Part shown: piece by piece, positions 15,772-17,228 of the stretch | Numbering within the stretch: the stretch's first letter is position 1 | Layout of the letters: each line of letters begins with the position of its first letter | Source of the DNA: an uncultured Chloracidobacterium sp. | GTDB taxonomy: Bacteria > Acidobacteriota > Blastocatellia > Pyrinomonadales > Pyrinomonadaceae | Assembly (NCBI GenBank): GCA_937941715.1 | Contig: CALDGX010000088.1 | Coordinates: 1 to 17,228 of the forward strand | Direction of reading: 5' to 3' | Length of the DNA: 17,228 bases | Notes under the pieces: model-generated | The model's input: the letters and a program-made list of their open reading frames with translations, nothing else | Told to the model about the DNA's origin: nothing | Databases searched by the model: none | Program-made: the position numbers and the translations under genes

Positions 15772-16122
15772 ATGAATATTAGAGTATTCGAAAAGCCTAC
15801 CTGAACGACGTGCCGCAATTTGGCCGCGCTGTTTCGTGAAAACGGCATTAAATTTGAATCGATAGATTATTTCAAGGAAGAGCTGACTACCGAGATCGTC
15901 AATGAGTTGGTGACAAGGCTCGGAATTCCGGCCTTTGAGCTATTGAGGAAAAAGGAAAAGGAGTTCAAGGACCTTGGATTATCGCCCGAAACGCCCGAAA
16001 GTGACATTTTTGCGGCGATCGTCGCAAATCCAGGACTGTTAAATCGTCCGATCGTCGTTGTCGGCGACAAGGCCGTTATTGCGAGGCCGATCGAAAGGGC
16101 CCTTGAGTTGATCGGTAGATAG
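15772..16122 (+). CDS. ArsC/Spx-family oxidoreductase, probable selenoprotein (in-frame TGA at catalytic residue 11)
   Basis: Starting at the ATG next to the trpS stop, the frame reads MNIRVFEKPT, then TGA (15802-15804), then TTCRNLAALF and continues to TAG at 16120-16122. Reading TGA as selenocysteine gives 116 residues. This aligns end to end with thioredoxin-fold arsenate reductases: Sec11 takes the position of catalytic C12 of plasmid R773 ArsC. R59 (ELLRKK), R92 (NRPIVV) and R105 (ARPIE) match its three anion-binding arginines R60, R94 and R107. The active site would be U-T-T-C, as in Spx/YffB-type CxxC proteins. A SECIS-like hairpin follows at 15828-15846. Initiating downstream of the TGA (TTG at 15820) would delete the active site. 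Alternatives are a recent nonsense mutation or a sequencing error (TGC/TGT to TGA). Function (arsenate reduction or thiol redox) is inferred from family. Confidence 0.8.
15828..15846 (+). promoter_or_regulatory. Candidate bacterial SECIS hairpin
   Basis: The RNA can form GCUGUUU-CGUGA-AAACGGC. This is a 7-bp stem (six Watson-Crick pairs and one U-G) with a 5-nt loop. The stem starts 23 nt after the TGA at 15802-15804. The loop has G at its second position followed by U (15836-15837), with 31 nt between the TGA and that G. Known bacterial SECIS elements lie just downstream of the UGA inside the coding region and carry a conserved G in the first two loop positions, often as GU. Recognition by SelB is inferred. 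Confidence 0.6.
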
Positions 16123-16128
16123 TAAAGT

Positions 16129-16137
16129 GAGGTGATC
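16129..16137 (+). promoter_or_regulatory. Strong ribosome binding site deciding the lipoprotein start
   Basis: GAGGTGATC is complementary to the 3' end of 16S rRNA and ends right before the ATG at 16138. Its GAGG core is 5 nt from that ATG. The in-frame GTG at 16132 lies within this site and is therefore a poor start. This is the best Shine-Dalgarno match in the window. Confidence 0.7.
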
Positions 16138-16653
16138 ATGAATATCGTTTCCGCGTTTTTCGTTTTGTTAATTGCCGTGGGCCTTGCGGGATGTGATCTC
16201 CGCAGCGATACCGCTAAACGCGAGATGGAGAAATTTTCGGGAACGCCGACGCCGACCCTCTCACCGGCACCTACCGAAGTTCCCGTCGCCCCTTCGGAGA
16301 TCGTCAACGTCGATACCAGCACACCTGTCACGACGATCAGTGTCAGCGGCGGCAACAAAAAACAGTCGCTCACATGTAAGACCTTTGAACGCGTAACGAT
16401 CAACGGCGATCGCTCGGTCGTGACTGTCAAAGGCCCTTGCCGACAGATCGTAATAAACGGTAATAATAACCAGATATCTGCCGACGCGTTTTTGGATATC
16501 ACGATTAACGGTTCGGACAATTCCGTCACATACTCACGGTATATAAACGGAAAACGGCCGATCATCACAGACAACGCCAACGGCAACACGATCGAAAAGG
16601 CTTCGGCCGCAGAAACCACCGACACATCGTCAAAGGAAAAGACCGCAAAATGA
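16138..16653 (+). CDS. Small DUF3060-like lipoprotein
   Basis: A 171-residue predicted lipoprotein. The signal sequence MNIVSAFFVLLIAVGLAGC carries a lipobox L16-A-G-C19. A Thr/Pro-rich linker follows (~36-60, TPTPTLSPAPTEVPVAP), then a C-terminal domain (~75-145) of short repeats. These read VTINGDRSVVTVKGPC, IVINGNNNQISADAF and ITINGSDNSVTYS. The repeating x-I-N-G-x-x-x-x-V pattern resembles DUF3060 proteins and suggests a small beta-helix-like fold. A charged, Thr/Ser-rich tail ends the protein. Lipidation would use Lnt, coincidentally encoded at the left of this window. Function unknown. It starts 15 nt after the ArsC-family stop and overlaps the next gene by 4 nt (ATGA). A GTG start at 16132 is possible but disfavoured by the ribosome binding site. 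Confidence 0.82.
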   Translation: MNIVSAFFVLLIAVGLAGCDLRSDTAKREMEKFSGTPTPTLSPAPTEVPVAPSEIVNVDTSTPVTTISVSGGNKKQSLTCKTFERVTINGDRSVVTVKGPCRQIVINGNNNQISADAFLDITINGSDNSVTYSRYINGKRPIITDNANGNTIEKASAAETTDTSSKEKTAK

Positions 16654-17063
16654 GCTTCACAAATGGCAACGGAAACGGTAACGGACACGCTCCAAAGCCG
16701 AAGAATGTTCTCGGCGGCCCGCTTGAGATCTGCTGCACTGACCCGATGACCGGGTTTTATCGTGACGGTTACTGCCGAACCGGAATTGACGACACGGGCC
16801 GCCACACTGTTTGTATCGAGGCCACCGACGAGTTTTTGGCGTTTTCCAAAGCGGTTGGTAATGACCTTTCAACGCCAATGCCGCAATATCAGTTTCCGGG
16901 CCTGGTTGCGGGTGACAAATGGTGTCTCTGCATGCTCCGCTGGCGACAAGCTCTTAACGCCGGAATGGCCCCTCGGGTTTATTTGCGTGCCACACACGAA
17001 GCGGCACTCACCGTAGTTTCGCTCGAAGATCTGAAAGCATATGCTGTTGACGGTGAATACTAG
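16650..17063 (+). CDS. DUF2237 family protein
   Basis: A 137-residue cytoplasmic protein of the DUF2237 (COG3651) family, recognised from KNVLGGPLEICCTDPMTGFY, RDGYCRTGIDDTGRHTVC, GNDLSTP and GDKWCLCMLRWRQA. Six cysteines lie in conserved positions (C28, C29, C42, C55, C92 and C94), suggesting metal binding or redox activity. The family has no established biochemical function that I can cite. The N-terminus carries a low-complexity NGNGNGNG stretch (5-12) before the conserved core, probably a flexible tail. Translation is coupled to the lipoprotein gene through ATGA overlap. It is the last gene of the plus-strand run, ending 28 nt before the convergent frame at the right edge. Confidence 0.9.
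   Translation: MSFTNGNGNGNGHAPKPKNVLGGPLEICCTDPMTGFYRDGYCRTGIDDTGRHTVCIEATDEFLAFSKAVGNDLSTPMPQYQFPGLVAGDKWCLCMLRWRQALNAGMAPRVYLRATHEAALTVVSLEDLKAYAVDGEY
16663..16686 (+). repeat. Six-base imperfect tandem repeat encoding Asn-Gly pairs
   Basis: Four consecutive imperfect copies of a 6-nt unit (AATGGC, AACGGA, AACGGT, AACGGA) encode NGNGNGNG at the start of the DUF2237 protein. Such simple repeats can vary in copy number without shifting the frame. The core domain follows immediately after. Confidence 0.6.
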
Positions 17064-17091
17064 TTCGTATAGCTTCTTGGATCGTCTGACG

Positions 17092-17228
17092 TCACAGTTT
17101 CTGCCAAAAGTCCGAAAATATCGTTTCCCTCGATCGGTATGCTTTAAATTGACCGGGCTTCATTTTTCCTTCGTTAAATTCGATAATTTGCGCCTCATAC
17201 GTTAATATTCCATATTCATGCAGCAGGC
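17092..17228 (-). CDS. 3' end of an unidentified gene (partial)
   Basis: On the minus strand, the frame entering at 17226 reads 44 codons (LLHEYGILTYEAQ, then IIEFNEGKMKPGQFKAYR, then SRETIFSDFWQKL) before a TGA at 17092-17094. The other two minus frames are interrupted quickly by stops. Composition looks like real protein, and the position, convergent with the DUF2237 gene and 28 nt away, fits a gene end. Too little is visible to assign a family. No terminator hairpin is seen in the gap. Confidence 0.55.
   Translation of the reverse strand, partial: LLHEYGILTYEAQIIEFNEGKMKPGQFKAYRSRETIFSDFWQKL

Noticed and set aside
15772..15820. Frameshift as an explanation for the broken ArsC N-terminus
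   Set aside because: The frame is the same before and after the TGA, and both sides align to the family without insertion or deletion, so only the single codon is unusual.
15867..16805. 312-codon minus-strand open frame spanning the ArsC-family gene, lipoprotein and DUF2237 genes
   Set aside because: It is antisense to three genes with recognised family features and ribosome binding sites. Its hydrophobic look comes from reading Asn/Gly/Thr-rich codons backwards.

Overview
The window looks like an ordinary bacterial chromosome segment with balanced base composition, dense genes on both strands, two tRNA genes, rho-independent terminators and often weak Shine-Dalgarno sites. The mix of a secreted M14 peptidase, a FlgO/TolB-like TPR protein, Lnt, a small DUF3060-type lipoprotein and a 911-residue DNA polymerase I with a degenerate proofreading domain would suit a Gram-negative soil lineage such as Acidobacteriota (Blastocatellia-like). 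That placement is an impression from gene style, not a demonstrated assignment. There is no sign of phage, insertion sequence, CRISPR or plasmid functions.

Layout from left to right: (1) 1-1519, minus, lnt (apolipoprotein N-acyltransferase) running off the left edge. (2) 1520-2094, a gene-poor gap with a repeat-built operator-like element and two terminator hairpins. (3) 2095-3885, minus, an exported TPR protein. (4) 3901-4102, minus, a complete tRNA-Glu(TTC) unit with promoter, leader hairpin, tRNA and terminator. (5) 4238-10910, plus, polA, a PPOX-fold flavin protein, an MFS transporter and a secreted M14 peptidase. (6) 10913-11059, minus, a complete tRNA-Ala(CGC) unit. (7) 11100-13944, minus, a small unknown protein, an endonuclease/exonuclease/phosphatase-fold protein and an ATP-grasp protein. 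(8) 14092-17063, plus, a tight five-gene run: M50 site-2-type protease, trpS, an ArsC-family protein, a lipoprotein and a DUF2237 protein. (9) 17092-17228, minus, the 3' end of an unidentified gene.

The most interesting feature is the ArsC-family gene at 15772-16122. Its reading frame starts directly after the trpS stop and carries an in-frame TGA at codon 11, exactly where the catalytic cysteine of ArsC belongs. The rest of the frame, including the three anion-binding arginines, is intact. A 7-bp hairpin with a CGUGA loop begins 23 nt after the TGA, which has the geometry of a bacterial SECIS element. The best reading is a selenocysteine-containing ArsC/Spx-like redox enzyme with a U-x-x-C active site. 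A conventional gene caller would truncate or miss it.

A second recurring pattern is -10-like hexamers placed 5-7 nt upstream of start codons (lnt, the PPOX gene, the M14 gene and the 84-residue gene). This suggests that leaderless mRNAs may be common in this organism. The two tRNA genes instead have canonical -35/-10 promoters with 17-bp spacers.
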